Positions 10,697 to 23,000 of a stretch of 64,000 nucleotides of DNA are shown here, piece by piece. This DNA comes from Aquila chrysaetos chrysaetos (taxonomy: Eukaryota > Chordata > Aves > Accipitriformes > Accipitridae). Position numbers and translations under genes: made by a program. The number at the start of each line of letters is the position of its first letter. The first letter of the stretch is position 1. The notes beneath the pieces were generated by a model. It searched no databases, was not told where the DNA came from, and was given only the letters and a program-made list of their open reading frames with translations. Location: NCBI RefSeq assembly GCF_900496995.4, contig NC_044010.1, forward strand, positions 3,224,001 to 3,288,000. Reading direction: 5' to 3'.

Positions 10697-11065
10697 GGCG
10701 CGGCGGTTGGTGCTGTCGCCCCGTCGGTTGTCGGGCCCGCTGCCCGCCGGGCTGTCGCAGTGGTTCCCGGCGTTGGAGGTGCTGGACGTGAGCGGGACGG
10801 GGCTGGCGGTGCTGGGAGAGGAGTTGTTGGCCTTGCCGCGTCTCCACACGCTCCTGGCTAAGAACAACCGGCTGGGCGGGCCCGGTTCGCTGCCCAAGGG
10901 GCTGGGGCAGGCCCCGCCGGGCCGCTCCCTCCGCGTCCTCAACCTCAGCGGGAACCGCTTCGCCGAGGTGCCGCCCGCCCTGCTGGGGCTCCGCGGGCTG
11001 CAGAGCCTCAGCCTCGGCGGTAACCGCCTCCACGGCATCCCGCCCGACATCCAGGAGCTCCGCAG
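10527..11065 (+). CDS. LRRC58: LRRC58 coding exon 1
   Basis: Codes for residues 1-179 plus two bases of codon 180. The donor GTGAGG is at 11066. It is very GC-rich, with a GAG repeat (about 10599-10638) encoding the acidic tract. The upstream sequence in the same frame is open back to 10215, so the N-terminus rests on the Kozak context and family similarity that begins after the acidic tract. Confidence 0.93.
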
Positions 11066-14000
11066 GTGAGGGCAGGGCGCCGGGCGGGACGGGGCCGCCC
11101 CCCCCCCCCCCCCCCCCCCCACCACCCCCAACCCGAGCCTCTGCCCGGGGGGGACACGACAAGAAAAGCCCCGGCAGCTGCCAGGCAAACCCAACCGGAT
11201 TTTCTGGTCGCCGCCGGCAGCACGCCTCGTGTCTCCCTCCCGCTCGGGGGGAGCAAGTTTTGTCCGGCCTCAGGTGTCTGTAAGCACTGCTGCTGCGATA
11301 ATGTGTCTCTTCCCCCACGTCAGGTTGGGTTACCGGAGCTCGAAGCCGCTCTTCGAGCGGCCGATGGGCCTTCTGCGCTCGCCACGTGGGCGACTTTCAG
11401 GATTTCCTCGTCCTTGGGCTGCCTCGGTGCAGGGGAGGCTCTCCTGATGACGGTGTGGTTAGTACGAATGTTGACGTGCGGCAGGCGCTCTGCGGTTTTG
11501 CTGTAATACAGATCTCTAGGCGAGAGCAAAATAAAACCCCTGGTCTCATGCTGCACGATGGGTCGCACAGGAGGATAAAGATCTGGTTGTGGCTTATGCA
11601 AACAATAGGGCCTTTCTGCTGATACGGCTCCGGTCCCATCAGGGTGCTTGCTGGCCTGGTTGGGTTTTTGTTGTAGTTCTCTCCACCCATCCGGCTCACG
11701 TAGATCTGACGGATCAGCTGACGGATCTTCTGAAGTGTAGAGCCCTAGGCTGTCTGTGCTCAGGTGCGGTGGTACGTCCGGCTCTCGGGCTGGATCAAAC
11801 CACCGCAGGCCGGTGGCATAGAAACCTATGGCTGAATCACGGCAGTTAGGAATGTTGGTGAGGTGGGAACAGATCTTAGGCAGGACTGGGTATTTACTGC
11901 CTGCATTGACCTGGGATAGGTACTTCTGAAGCTTGCCATCCTCCTGGGCCAGCCAGAGGCCGTGTTCTGACTTGCGTGCTACACGCAGGCACCTCGGTGT
12001 GTTCTGCTGGTTTCTCAAGCCTCAGATTAGCCCCTCTGTGGCTCTCTGCGAAGACTTTGGGTCTGAACTTTCTTTACTCCAGCTCTTTGCCAAGGGACTT
12101 GCCAGAGGCAGCCTCTCTTACGCAAATTCCAGCAACCTTGACCCTAAGTAGCTGGATTCGCCCTGATGGCTCAGCAGAGCTGCATCCAGCGGAAGCACGA
12201 GATGTTGTATGCGGGGTGCTGTCTCCCATGGCCCTAGGTTGGAAGTACCAGAACTGCTTGAGTGCTGGTGGGAAATGGTTTTGTCCACTGCAATATAATA
12301 CAATTGGGTATGCGGCTTTTGCTTGGATGGCACAGCATGCACCTGTTGAGGATCTGGAGCAAGTCTTGGTTAAGCTAAGTTTGAGAGATGCTATAAGGCA
12401 TTTTGAGTGCTAGAGAATGCCCATGTCCGTCTTGGCAGAGTTGGGATGCGTCCTGGGTTGGGGCTCTCATGAGGAGGAGAAACCTCAGCTTTCTCTCTGT
12501 TCAGGAGCAGTTGCTTCAGGGATAACGAAGGAAATGAGGACAGTGGCACCAACTTCATGGGAGGCTGGTGGAGGAGGGCAGTTGTGTGCAGGAGATGATC
12601 CACATTGCCTCCATAGCATGCCTGGTAGCATCCAGGATGTGGTTGGGATCTAATTGTTGCGCCGACCTCCGAGGCAGAGGCTCCCGGCTGCTGCTTAGAT
12701 GCTCTCATCTGTGGTTATGGTTTCTCTATCTCTCTTTTTTCTTTTTTTTCCACTCAACAAACCTCAGTCCTGCTTTTTGTTACACTGCTGACCCTGGGAA
12801 GGTACCAGGCCACGTAGCAATGCACGTGGTGCCCCAGTGGGCTGTGTGCTGTGCTCTCCATGCTGCACCACTGCCAAACTACTGCTGCATGGTTACTCTG
12901 CTTTGTTCCTCTGGCCTGCCCTGAAGCAGGCCTCCTGTTTGTCCTGTCCTGCAGCTCTTCTTGGGCTGGTTGTGCTCGAACCCCAGAATGACAATTCTGA
13001 GAGGGCAAATGCGGACAAGGCTATTGAACTGTCTGTTTATCGTTACAAAATGATGTGTCAGGTAGAAAAACGAGACTAGACCCAGCTCGTGTCTGCTGCC
13101 CACGTAATCACTGCTAACTCGTTGAACTTCTGCTAACGTGTCACCATAATATAATTGAACTTTAGCTCAAGATAGCGAATCCGTGCCCCACCGGGATTGT
13201 CAGCTTCTTTACCACTATGCCATCAGTGACTCCTGTGTATCTGGGTCTGCTTAAGTAACAAAAGGGAGCAGCACACTTGCTTCCAAGAGCTGGGAGAGAA
13301 CAATACTTTATAATCTAATGTTCCTCCAGAGGGAATCCTGAATCTACTCATTGGGAGCTAGATAACCAGTGACCTGACACCCTTGCCAAAAAGATAGTAG
13401 ATATGCACTGGAGAGTAGCTGCTGCCAGTCCCTCCTCCCATCTGCCACCAACAGAGGTGTCCGCAGCATGAGCATGCATAGTGTTGAAGTGGGTAAAACG
13501 AGCCTGAGCAAGGGCAGAGCAGAGCCCTTGGGCAACACGGAGACATCTCTTCATTTCTGAACTCCGGGCCGGGAGGTGGGACCTGGTGTAGGTATTGGGG
13601 CTTCTGTTAACCTCACAGCTCAAGCTGCAAGTGTCCATCTCACTGTTGCTGGCAAGCCAAGACTTTGAGCCTTTTTCCGTATGCAACTTCCCATAAAAGA
13701 AATTTTTCTTGTGTCTCGTGGTCTCTGAGACCACAGAGGAATGCACGCGGCACTTTGACCGGACACGTTTCTCCTGCTGGTACTAGAGTTCCTGAGGCCA
13801 GCAGTTCTCTTCTTCCCGTGACCCTGGCAAACTCCCATTTGCCCCAGTCACTGATTATAGAGCTGAGCAGAGTTGCAGAGATCTAGAAATACTTCTTATG
13901 TTTCCAGGGAATGTCTGAGCTCTGATGAGATTTAAAAAAAAAAAAAAAAAAAAATTTGTGATAACTAAGCCTCATGTCTTTCCTCTACACCGCACAGTTT

Positions 14001-17000
14001 CCTGTTGTAGTTTTTGAAGGGGTAGCACATCAGTTTTAGTGAAGGTCAGGAATACAGCAGGTAAGGAGCCTATGCGGTGAAGTTGAAAGAATAGAAAGCT
14101 GATGGGTCTGTTCTGCCGAAGGAGAGGGAACGTGCTGGCAACTGCAAGTGCAAAAGCACTGGAATGAGAGATGCGTGCCGCATGTTGTTAATCACATGAA
14201 GGTAGTAATTCTACAACTTTGCAGCAAGCTGGGGTCAGGCATTTTGTGCAAAACCTTTTCTCTAGCATGTTCCTAGTTATTTGGCAAGTTAACAAACAGC
14301 AGTAAGAACCGCAGACAGTCCTGCTGCCGTCTTGTCTTACTCCCAGCCTCAGCCATCTGCCCCATCCTTGCCCACACAAATCTTTGTGTGCAGTGCAAGA
14401 TCCTGCATGGAAAGTGAGTGTCTTTCACCTCATTATCAGTTACCTCCTAGGCCATTGTAGAGGGACCACCTATAGATGTCCTGATGCTTGAAACTTCCTT
14501 CATTCACATGGCTTCGTAAGTGGATGATCATGATTGCTCTGGTGATGGCAGCAGGATGATGCTGATCATAGCATGCTGGCACCAAGGATGAATAGCCTTC
14601 GTGTTAGGAAAATGCAGTGCTCTTTCCTCCTAATATCACCATAAGCGTCTGTGGTGACCTGCAGCAGCCTCTTACGTTTCTGAGAAAGGTAAGCGTGGGC
14701 CCTGCTGAGGGCTTTTTTTAATCATGTCGAGGCTGTGCCAGCTCCTTCTGTATGCCCACCACCCCCAGTTACTGTCAGCTAGCAGTGTCGGTACAGTGCA
14801 AGACCTGAGTTGCAGCATTGGCCGTTGCTGTGAATTTAGAGTAGAAAATGCACCAGATGGGTGAGAGCAGCCCTCTTTGCATTGCTTTGCTATTTGTTGC
14901 CAGATAAAAGATGAGCTTAGCGTAGGTAGACATAGGTGTCATCTTTTCTATAGTTCTTCCTCCAACATTGACCTTGCTGTGTTTTCTGTGTGAGACGTTA
15001 TGGTCAGTGACTCTCTCTCAGATTCCATTCACAGCCCCCAGCAGCTCCTGAACTGTGATCTACGTAGACATCCCACTTCTGCGCTGGTTGTGTGTATCCT
15101 TCCTCTGCTGATCCAGCTGGGGATGCGCTAAGGGGCAACATGTATTATAGCTGGTGAGCTAGAAATGTGGTCATCTACTTGTGCCCATTCTGGACAAAAT
15201 TTGTTTGACAAGTCTGGTAAAACACAGCTCTGATCTTCACTGTCCAACTGTGGCTTTTGGCTTAAGGGTGCATGGATTGCCCTGATCAGCGTGCTCACTT
15301 GGGGAAATGTCTCGCAAGTGTCCTGTAAAGGGAAAAATTCTCAACAGCTTAGCGAAAGGCAATCAATACGTTGGCTCTCCCGATGTGAATTTTGAGTTTA
15401 GTCTTACTCTTCTAGTGAATACTCTTGCGCTCAGTAGAGTGCCAGGAGCAGGCGGAAAGAGCTTGGAAAAGAGCCAGGCTCCTTCCAGGCGTCTGCCGTG
15501 CATGCTCCTTTCCTTCTTGCTTGGATTCCTCTAGTAAAGCCCAGTTGTGCAAGGGCTGGGATCAAAGGCCTCAAACGCCTAACTGGATTCATCCAAGTTT
15601 TTTGTAAAGGCTTAGATGCTGTGAAAACCAGAGTATTTGCTTTTATTCGTGGGTAGTATTAAGCATGTTAGACAAGCATGCACTTAAGAATGGCTGTTAC
15701 AGTGTGGGAAAAACGGCAAGTGAGGCTTTGATAAAGATACAGCATTAGGAAATCTGTTTGCTGCCTCCCTTTTTCTTCCCCTCTTCAAACGTTTTGCAAA
15801 TAGTTTTCAGACGACCGTTTGATCTTAAATTTGCGTGTCAGCAAAGGCTATGCAGTTCTCTCAGGAATTAGCAAATCGTAGAACAGGGTTAACAGGAGTG
15901 TATTGTGGGCTGCTTTTAAATTCCTCCCTTGCATGAGCCTCAAAACTGCCTGGAAATTTCTTGCTAAAAAGTTTATCTTAAAAAGACCTGGAGCTATTTC
16001 AGGCTCATTGTTTCTTTTTTAGATTACCTATTTAGATGCATCTGTTTGATGTCAGTGGTTGAATTTTATCCAAAGAAGCATCTGTGGGGAAACAGGGTGG
16101 ATTGAAAATTTGAGTATCTTCTACGCCAGAAGACATTCTCGCCTTGAAACATGACTATGAAAATGTCATGGTAATTGATAGGGTATCAGAAATACCTCTA
16201 GTGCTCAGAGTGGGCTCTTCTTACTGTTTTGGGGCTTTTTGATTTGTTTTGTGCTATACGATGACCTGGAAACCTCAAGGACATACTCAAGCAAGAATGT
16301 ACATTCTGTTGGCGTGTTAAACTTTGCTGCCACCACCTGAATCGATTCATAGTTGTTTGAGCATTTCCCCATGCCCTTCCCGTATGTAAAAGGATTCACA
16401 CGGCCACCCTACAGCCCTGTGGTGTGAAATCCCCTGCCAGAGAGAAACGACACGCGATGGGTTCGACGTGCTGGCTGCTGCTTGGCCACAATTAGTACTG
16501 GCTGTGCTGAGCGAGGAGCCTGCTGGATATGAGGCTGAAAGGGACTCTGGCCTTTTATTAGTGTATTTGTAAACGTTGCTAAAAGGCAGGGAAAGTGTCG
16601 GCCCCTGTCAGTTACTCTGTCAAATGGGGTTTTTTCCAGTTTTTGTTGAGATGGATTTTGTTGGTGTTTTTCCCTTCTTGAAACTCATTCAGCCAGAGCC
16701 TGTGTGGCAGGTTGGAAGTACATCATTTATTCTAGCTTCAAAAATAGGAACTGAGCTTACGTTTGTTTGAGGCTGGTTGCTCTCTGGCTTTTCTAAGTTC
16801 CTGGACTGACTTTTGAAAGTACAGAAAAATTCCAGCTCTCCGTCTGTGTACACAGTGATGCATGAGACCTTAGCTGGCTGGTCCAAATGACTATACAGAT
16901 TAATGATTGTCAGAAAAACTGGGTCTTGGTGTGAAAGGTTAGTTAGAAGTATTCACTAAGCTCAGTCCCGTCTCTGCTGTGGTCCTCCTGTGAAAAACTA

Positions 17001-20000
17001 TGGTAAACGGTGTGGCTTGCCTCGCTGCAGGCTCTTTTGTGAGGAGGGCAGAGCTCAGCAGTGCTTTTGCTCATCTTACCAAGCAGCAAACTGCTCTCCG
17101 AGTAGGACAGCTCGAGAGCCAGCATTGCCTTGGCCTTTAGGTACGGGCTTAGCGTGACATGAAAATCAGGCCAGGAGTAGATGAGCTGGGAGCGAACTGT
17201 GGCCGTTGAGCGCTCGTTACAAAAGGGTTGTGTCTCTGGAAAATCCTTGCCTGTGTCATGATTAGCTTTGCTCAAACAATTCTCGACACTTTAATTTGAT
17301 GCAGAAATGACTGTTGTTAATTTCTCCATCTTGCTGAGCCAAGACTAGGCTAGATCCTTCTTTCTAGCAAATTGTATTTTGGGGGACGGGAGTTATAGAT
17401 TTCTTTTGCCTACTGAGCAGTGTTTCAGTGGAAGCTATCAGAATATCTTTGCTGTATTTAAAATCAGTTTCTTTATAGTTTCAAAACCTCTTCCCTGTGC
17501 TTTTTTAAGAAATTTATCATCTAATTAATATCTTAAGTTGATGTTGGAAATTCTGAATTTGCTGTACTAGACTGGACCCAGTGAGTTGTTAGTCTACCAA
17601 CCTCAAAAAGGTGATTCAGAAGATAGGTACAAAGAAAACAATTTTTAAGAAACCCATTGTTGCCACTGAAGGAGTTACCTTATTTAGCGGATTTTTAGTT
17701 AGAGTCAGCTTGTAGTCTGATGTTGGGGCTTTATATCCTAGCTGGTATAACTGAGTGTTCTCATTACACAGACTTTACAGAGAACAGATTTGAATAAGTA
17801 GTTTGTAGGCAGCGTTTTTACAGTTTGTGCAGTAAGCTGCTCTTGAAACTTACGCATTTCATGCCTTGAAATGAATTTCCAAACCATCTTTTACCATATA
17901 TTTTGCACCCCTCTTCCCCTTCCCTGGTAGTATGGTTTTTTACGCAATGTGGCTTTATGGTCATTATTGTCTTAAAACAGAGGATGAAGAGTTAATTATT
18001 CACTTTTCCTAGGAAGTGGAAACTTGTACACGTCTAAGCCTTGTTTAAACATTGAAATCCACATTACTAAAATTCCCTTGCCTAACAGTTTTCGGTGTGG
18101 GCTCCAGCCATGGCATGGAGTTAAAATATGCCTAGGAATTGTATGGTCAGCAGTTAAGTCCCTAATGAGAGCCAAGCAGCCTAAATCCACCTTGGGAAAC
18201 AATGGAGGTTGCAGAAGGAATTTTGGTTAAAACTCAGGGCTTTGTTAGGGGATCAAAATTTAATTAAAAATAATCTCCCCTTGACGTGGTCTCTGCACAG
18301 CAGCCTTCCTCCTACCCCCACTCCTCACCTACAGGTTGTCTGGGTAGAAGAGAAGATGCTTTTGAGCAGTGGGGTTTTGGTGGTGGTTTTTTTTCCTGGC
18401 TGCTTTCTCACGTGTTCAGAATGACCTCCAAATGTGCTGTCCCACTTGATCTCTCAGCTGAAGCAAGTATAGTTACTTCCTTTCATATAGTCAGATTCAG
18501 TTTAAGGCTTAATTTTGTGCCCACTTTGTCAAATTTCAGTTATTTAGCTTGCCTCTGACATACTCCAAACAGGTGAGCGAGTCCGGGGGAAGTTAAGCTC
18601 TGTGAGCATCTCCTGGTGTGTTGCAGAGGTCTGTCGTTCTGTTCTTCGCTGTTGGGCAGATGGACCTTTGTGCTGTGTTAGTGGCCCCCGTAGCCCAAGC
18701 AGATGCTGTCACTGGATCTTTGGGGTTCAAGTTTCTTGCAAGAACTGAAGGAAATAGTCTCTTTCTACCATTCTTCTGCTCCATCCCAGGAAGAACCTCA
18801 GAGAGGAGCTTCTCTGGCGTTCCACACGTGCTGTGGCACAGTTGCAGGGGTCAGACCTTGTCTGGGTCGACCACCGTGTCCCTTGGGTGGTTTGGTCGTG
18901 TGTTTCTTTGCCAGTTGTATCCATAGCCTTTCTCAGTTGCTGGGGTGAGATGAAGGTGTCTCCTATTCCAAGGAGGTCATTAGCTGTTCTTAAAGAAAGG
19001 CTGATGGAGCCTGGATGACTTCTCTTTCCCTTACCTGCGGGGAACGCTTGGTGGATCAGAGAGGGCCAATATACACTGTAGTTGGGCAGCTAACCTGAGT
19101 ATGTCCCGGAGGTCTTGAACCAGCACCTGCAGACAGGACCGGGGGATCCACCTTTTTCAGGCATTGGAAAACGTATTGTCTGGACCGTGATTAGCAATGG
19201 TGTTGCTTCCCTGCCAGAAGTACCTAAACTGAACCTGCCTTTGCTCCTCTTCCAGGCAGCGTCTGAGAACAGGGGAGGAAAACTTATTTGACTCTGTGAA
19301 ATGGGGACTTGAAGCTATTATGTCAAAGAGAAGTGCTTGCCAATTTTTCTTCCTAGAAGGGCAGAGATGCACAGCAAATACTGGCTGCTCCATCTGGCAG
19401 AAGGGATCTAGTGCCTCTCTTTGTTCCTGTCTCCCATCCACTGAGTTTTCACAGGATGTCTTTTTTTTTTTATTATTTTTTATTTTTTTTTATTTAAGCC
19501 CAAACTACGGTTAAGCCTTGCTAATGTTTTTGGTAGCTTTGGGCTCCATGACTTCAGTATACTGAAATCAATCTGAGAAATTGCATGCATGTGCTTTTGT
19601 GACTTAGATGTGCTCTGTGCTCTTGTGGCTGTGGTGTTCTCGGTATATGAATTGTATCAAAGTGGGACTGGCTGCCTCTGACTTCTGCTGAAAGGTTGCA
19701 GTTAGTCACGGAGGAGTCAAATGATACCATAAAGAGGGACTAGCGCCTGTGCAGGGCCAGGATTTTCAAGGAGAGCCACTGCTCTCTTGCTTTGCTCCTA
19801 CTGAAACTGAGAACTCCCACTGGCTGCAGCAGGAGCTGCGTCAGTGCTGCAGACCCTGCGTGCGCAGGCTGCTCCTCCTTGGAAATAAGAGCAGGAGCTT
19901 TGCACCTGGGGTTGGTGTAGGAATACATGGTTGTCTGGTGCCTACCTACAGGTGTAACGGTGACTGCAGGAGGCTGGAGGTAAATTTTAACATTATCTGT

Positions 20001-23000
20001 TGTGAAACAGCAGCTCTGTTGTAATTTTGGTGTGCAACTCAGCTTTTTTTTTTTCTTTTTTTTTCCCCCTCAGCAAATTATCTCATGCACAGTAAGTTTG
20101 CATCTGTAAGTTTTCTTTAAGAAATGGCAGGAGATGACAAGACCTAGTGTTAAATGAAACTGAAAATTACCTTAACGAAATAATGCAGTGTTTTCTCTTC
20201 TCTTTTTCAGTTTAGAGTTTCTATACCTTGGAGGGAATTTCATTACTTCAATTCCACCTGAATTAGCAAACCTGCCTTCTCTAAGTTATCTAGTTCTGTG
20301 TGACAACAAGATCCAGAGCATTCCACCTCAGCTGGCACAGTGAGTATTTACTGTCATCAGCCACCAGCTGTAATTAACTCTTTTGACTTTTTCTTCTGCA
20401 TGTGTGGATAAAAGCACCTGGGAGGACCTATTTGTCCTTCAGTTTGTTAATGTGACTAGACTTGAACAAGAAGATCCTTAGCATGGTGCACTGCAAGCAG
20501 ACCATGAATATATAATATGGAAATCTCAATCAAAGGGTTATGGGGAAGAAAAATGTCACCAAGTATACATTTTAAGGTAAATAAATAGATTGTACAGGGA
20601 GCCCTGAGAAGTACCTGGGCAACTCAGAAAAGATAAACTGCCATGCTACTGTATTCTTAGTGATGAATGCTTGGTCTGGTTTGTCTTTCACCCAAAACCT
20701 TTTTGTGTGTGCTTTTGTGTTCTACCATCCTTTGTGTTCCCTTGGCATTTCTTACTCTAGGATCTCAGAATGTTTTAGTGCTCGTTAAATCCGAGAGCAT
20801 AGTTCTAGAAGATAAGTTACTGCTTTGTCTGTTTCATAATGGGGAAAAGAGAACACTGCAAACTCTGTACGGGTAGCCTAAGATGGGAGGTGAAGAATTC
20901 AGTGTGTAGCTGTAACCCCAAAAGCAATTGAATGGCAGCCCAGAGTTTTCTGAGTTGGAATTTGATGGTGTAGTGGGATTACTCTTGATGTACAATGTCC
21001 AGTTGTCTTGTAACTTGTACTGGTCTGAGAGCATCCCTGGACACTGCACTGGAGCATTGCTTTGTGCTTCCTGAGAGAGGAGAATGCCTCCTCCAAAAGC
21101 CAAAAAACTGCTTGTCACCCATGCCAATGCTAGCCTGGCCTGACCTTGCTTAGCTTTTGGGATCTAGTAGTATCACAGCGCAAGGTGATGCAGCCACATG
21201 CAAAGAAAACATGGGGTTTTCCAGGGTTGGCTGCCTACCAGCAATCATCTTTAATGCATGAGTGAAAGCAGGTGACTTATTCAAACTATTGCACAGAACC
21301 GTTCTTGATGCTTGCACTGGGTAGAAGGAAACATTATCTCCCCTGAAAGCACTCAGTTTGTGTACTTTTGTTCTGTGCAACCTTTTTTGGGGTGTGTGTG
21401 GGGGGCAATACTGAGAGGGACAGCAGCATATTTAAGACTGTATTTCTTTAACAGGCATTCCAGAGCTGAGCCAAGTTTTCTAGGGCATTGTGTGTGCTGG
21501 AGTAACAGAAGCTCTTTTAGCATGAGTTTATGCTTTAAAAGGAAGAAAAGCCAAAGAAAAAGAAACTGGTGGGAGAGGGGAGAGTAACCAGGTCTGTGTA
21601 ACGCAGCTGCGGAATGATTTTGCTTGCACATCTTGACTGGGTTTCCATCTCCATCCTCAGGCTGCATTCCCTGCGCTCCCTTAGCCTGCACAATAACCTG
21701 CTGACTTACCTTCCTCGAGAGATCCTTAACCTGGTTCACCTGGAAGAGCTGAGCTTGCGTGGGAACCCACTGGTGGTTCGCTTTGTCCGTGACCTGACCT
21801 ACAATCCCCCAAGCCTTCAGGAACTGGCTGGACGCACAGTTAAAACTCGCAATGTTCCCTATGCTCCCAGTGATCTCCCGGAGAATCTTGTCCGGTATCT
21901 GAGCTTGGCCAGCAACTGTCCCAATCCTAAATGTGGGGGTAAGTTCACCGCTCTGCTTCCTGCTTTTACCTGATGGGTTTTCTTTCCCTTTGACTTGCCA
22001 TGACTTTAGTAGCTCAGTCAGGTTCGATGTGTTGTTGCATCCAAATTCTAGCTGTATTTCATTGGCTCCAGCTCTCCTGCAAACTTGTCTTTAAGGAGCC
22101 TCGTTCACTTAGGAACATGGTTCGAAGTTGTAGTGCTGGTTTGCTCTATTTGCATGGGATTGTAAGACAGTATTTCTGTCGGAGTCTTTGCAGCTCATCC
22201 CAGCACTCCGCTATGCTTTTATGGTCTGAAGTTTCCGATCCGTCTGCCCCGAAATAGTTCAGACTAAGTAATGCACAGGAGAACTTTTGCAAGCACTCCT
22301 GCTGAACAGCAAGCTTCGTTTCTGGATGGAAAAGAGGAGAGAGGCTGTAGTGCTTGGCAATTACCAAGAGCAACTTGTTTAGCTCTTGCTTGGGACTACT
22401 AGTGTGTAGTTCCTGGAAGGAGAGGACTTCATAGAAAAGCCTGGAATGCTTGGCCTTAATTTGGTTTAATGCTTAATCTTTATCCAGAGTAAATGATCTA
22501 TGCGTTTAGCCTTTAGAAGATTAAGGAAAAAAATCATTAATTAGTATCTACCCTGCAGTCATAACGCAGGCTGTTATCTTATCTCCTTACAGGACAATAT
22601 CAAAGCATGCTCTGTAAGCAAAGGCGGAAGGGCTGGAACTTGTGTTGAAAGGGAAAGAAAGGTTTCCTTTTTTAGAGTTTTGCACAGCTTGGATAACAGT
22701 GGATTGGTGTTGCTCTTTTTCACTTTTCCTTTTGAACTAGCACAGTGCTGCAGTGTTGCTCTAGCACTGCAGGAGAAAAGCTTACTCCAGACCAGTTAGG
22801 ACTTAAAACACCGCTGGAAGCTTCTGAAAATGTCAGTGTCTAAAATCACTTGCTGTGACGGGAAGAGAACGTAATTGTGTGTTACAGCAACACTGTTGCC
22901 TTGGAAAGTACCATCCAAACTCAGCATGGTGACTTCACTCAAGCAGAAGAAAAGTAGAGCTATGAAGGGCTATTTGTGAAGGCATTTTTGCTAGCTGGTA

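Larger units (their letters stand above)
9960..11260 (+). promoter_or_regulatory. LRRC58: CpG-island promoter of LRRC58
   Basis: This is a dense GC/CpG block spanning the putative start, coding exon 1 and the first part of intron 1. It has GC boxes at about 10434-10456 (repeated GGGGCGGGGC), a CGG repeat at about 10483-10497 just before the start codon, a 15-G run (10317-10331) and a TGACGCAA motif at 10474. There is no convincing TATA box (only 'gcataagag' near 10282). The transcription start cannot be placed from sequence. Confidence 0.8.
11066..20210 (+). other. LRRC58: LRRC58 intron 1 (9.1 kb)
   Basis: GT-AG intron. It begins CpG-rich with a 23-C run (11098-11120), then becomes AT-richer. 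It contains a 21-A run (13934-13954), a T/A-rich tract (about 19459-19496), an open 232-codon frame on the minus strand (11320-12018) and an 18-nt microexon-like unit at 20074-20091. No confidently recognised mobile element lies inside it. Confidence 0.85.

Noticed and set aside
10341-11318. 325-codon open frame antisense to LRRC58 exon 1
   Set aside because: Shadow of a GC-rich coding exon and CpG island.
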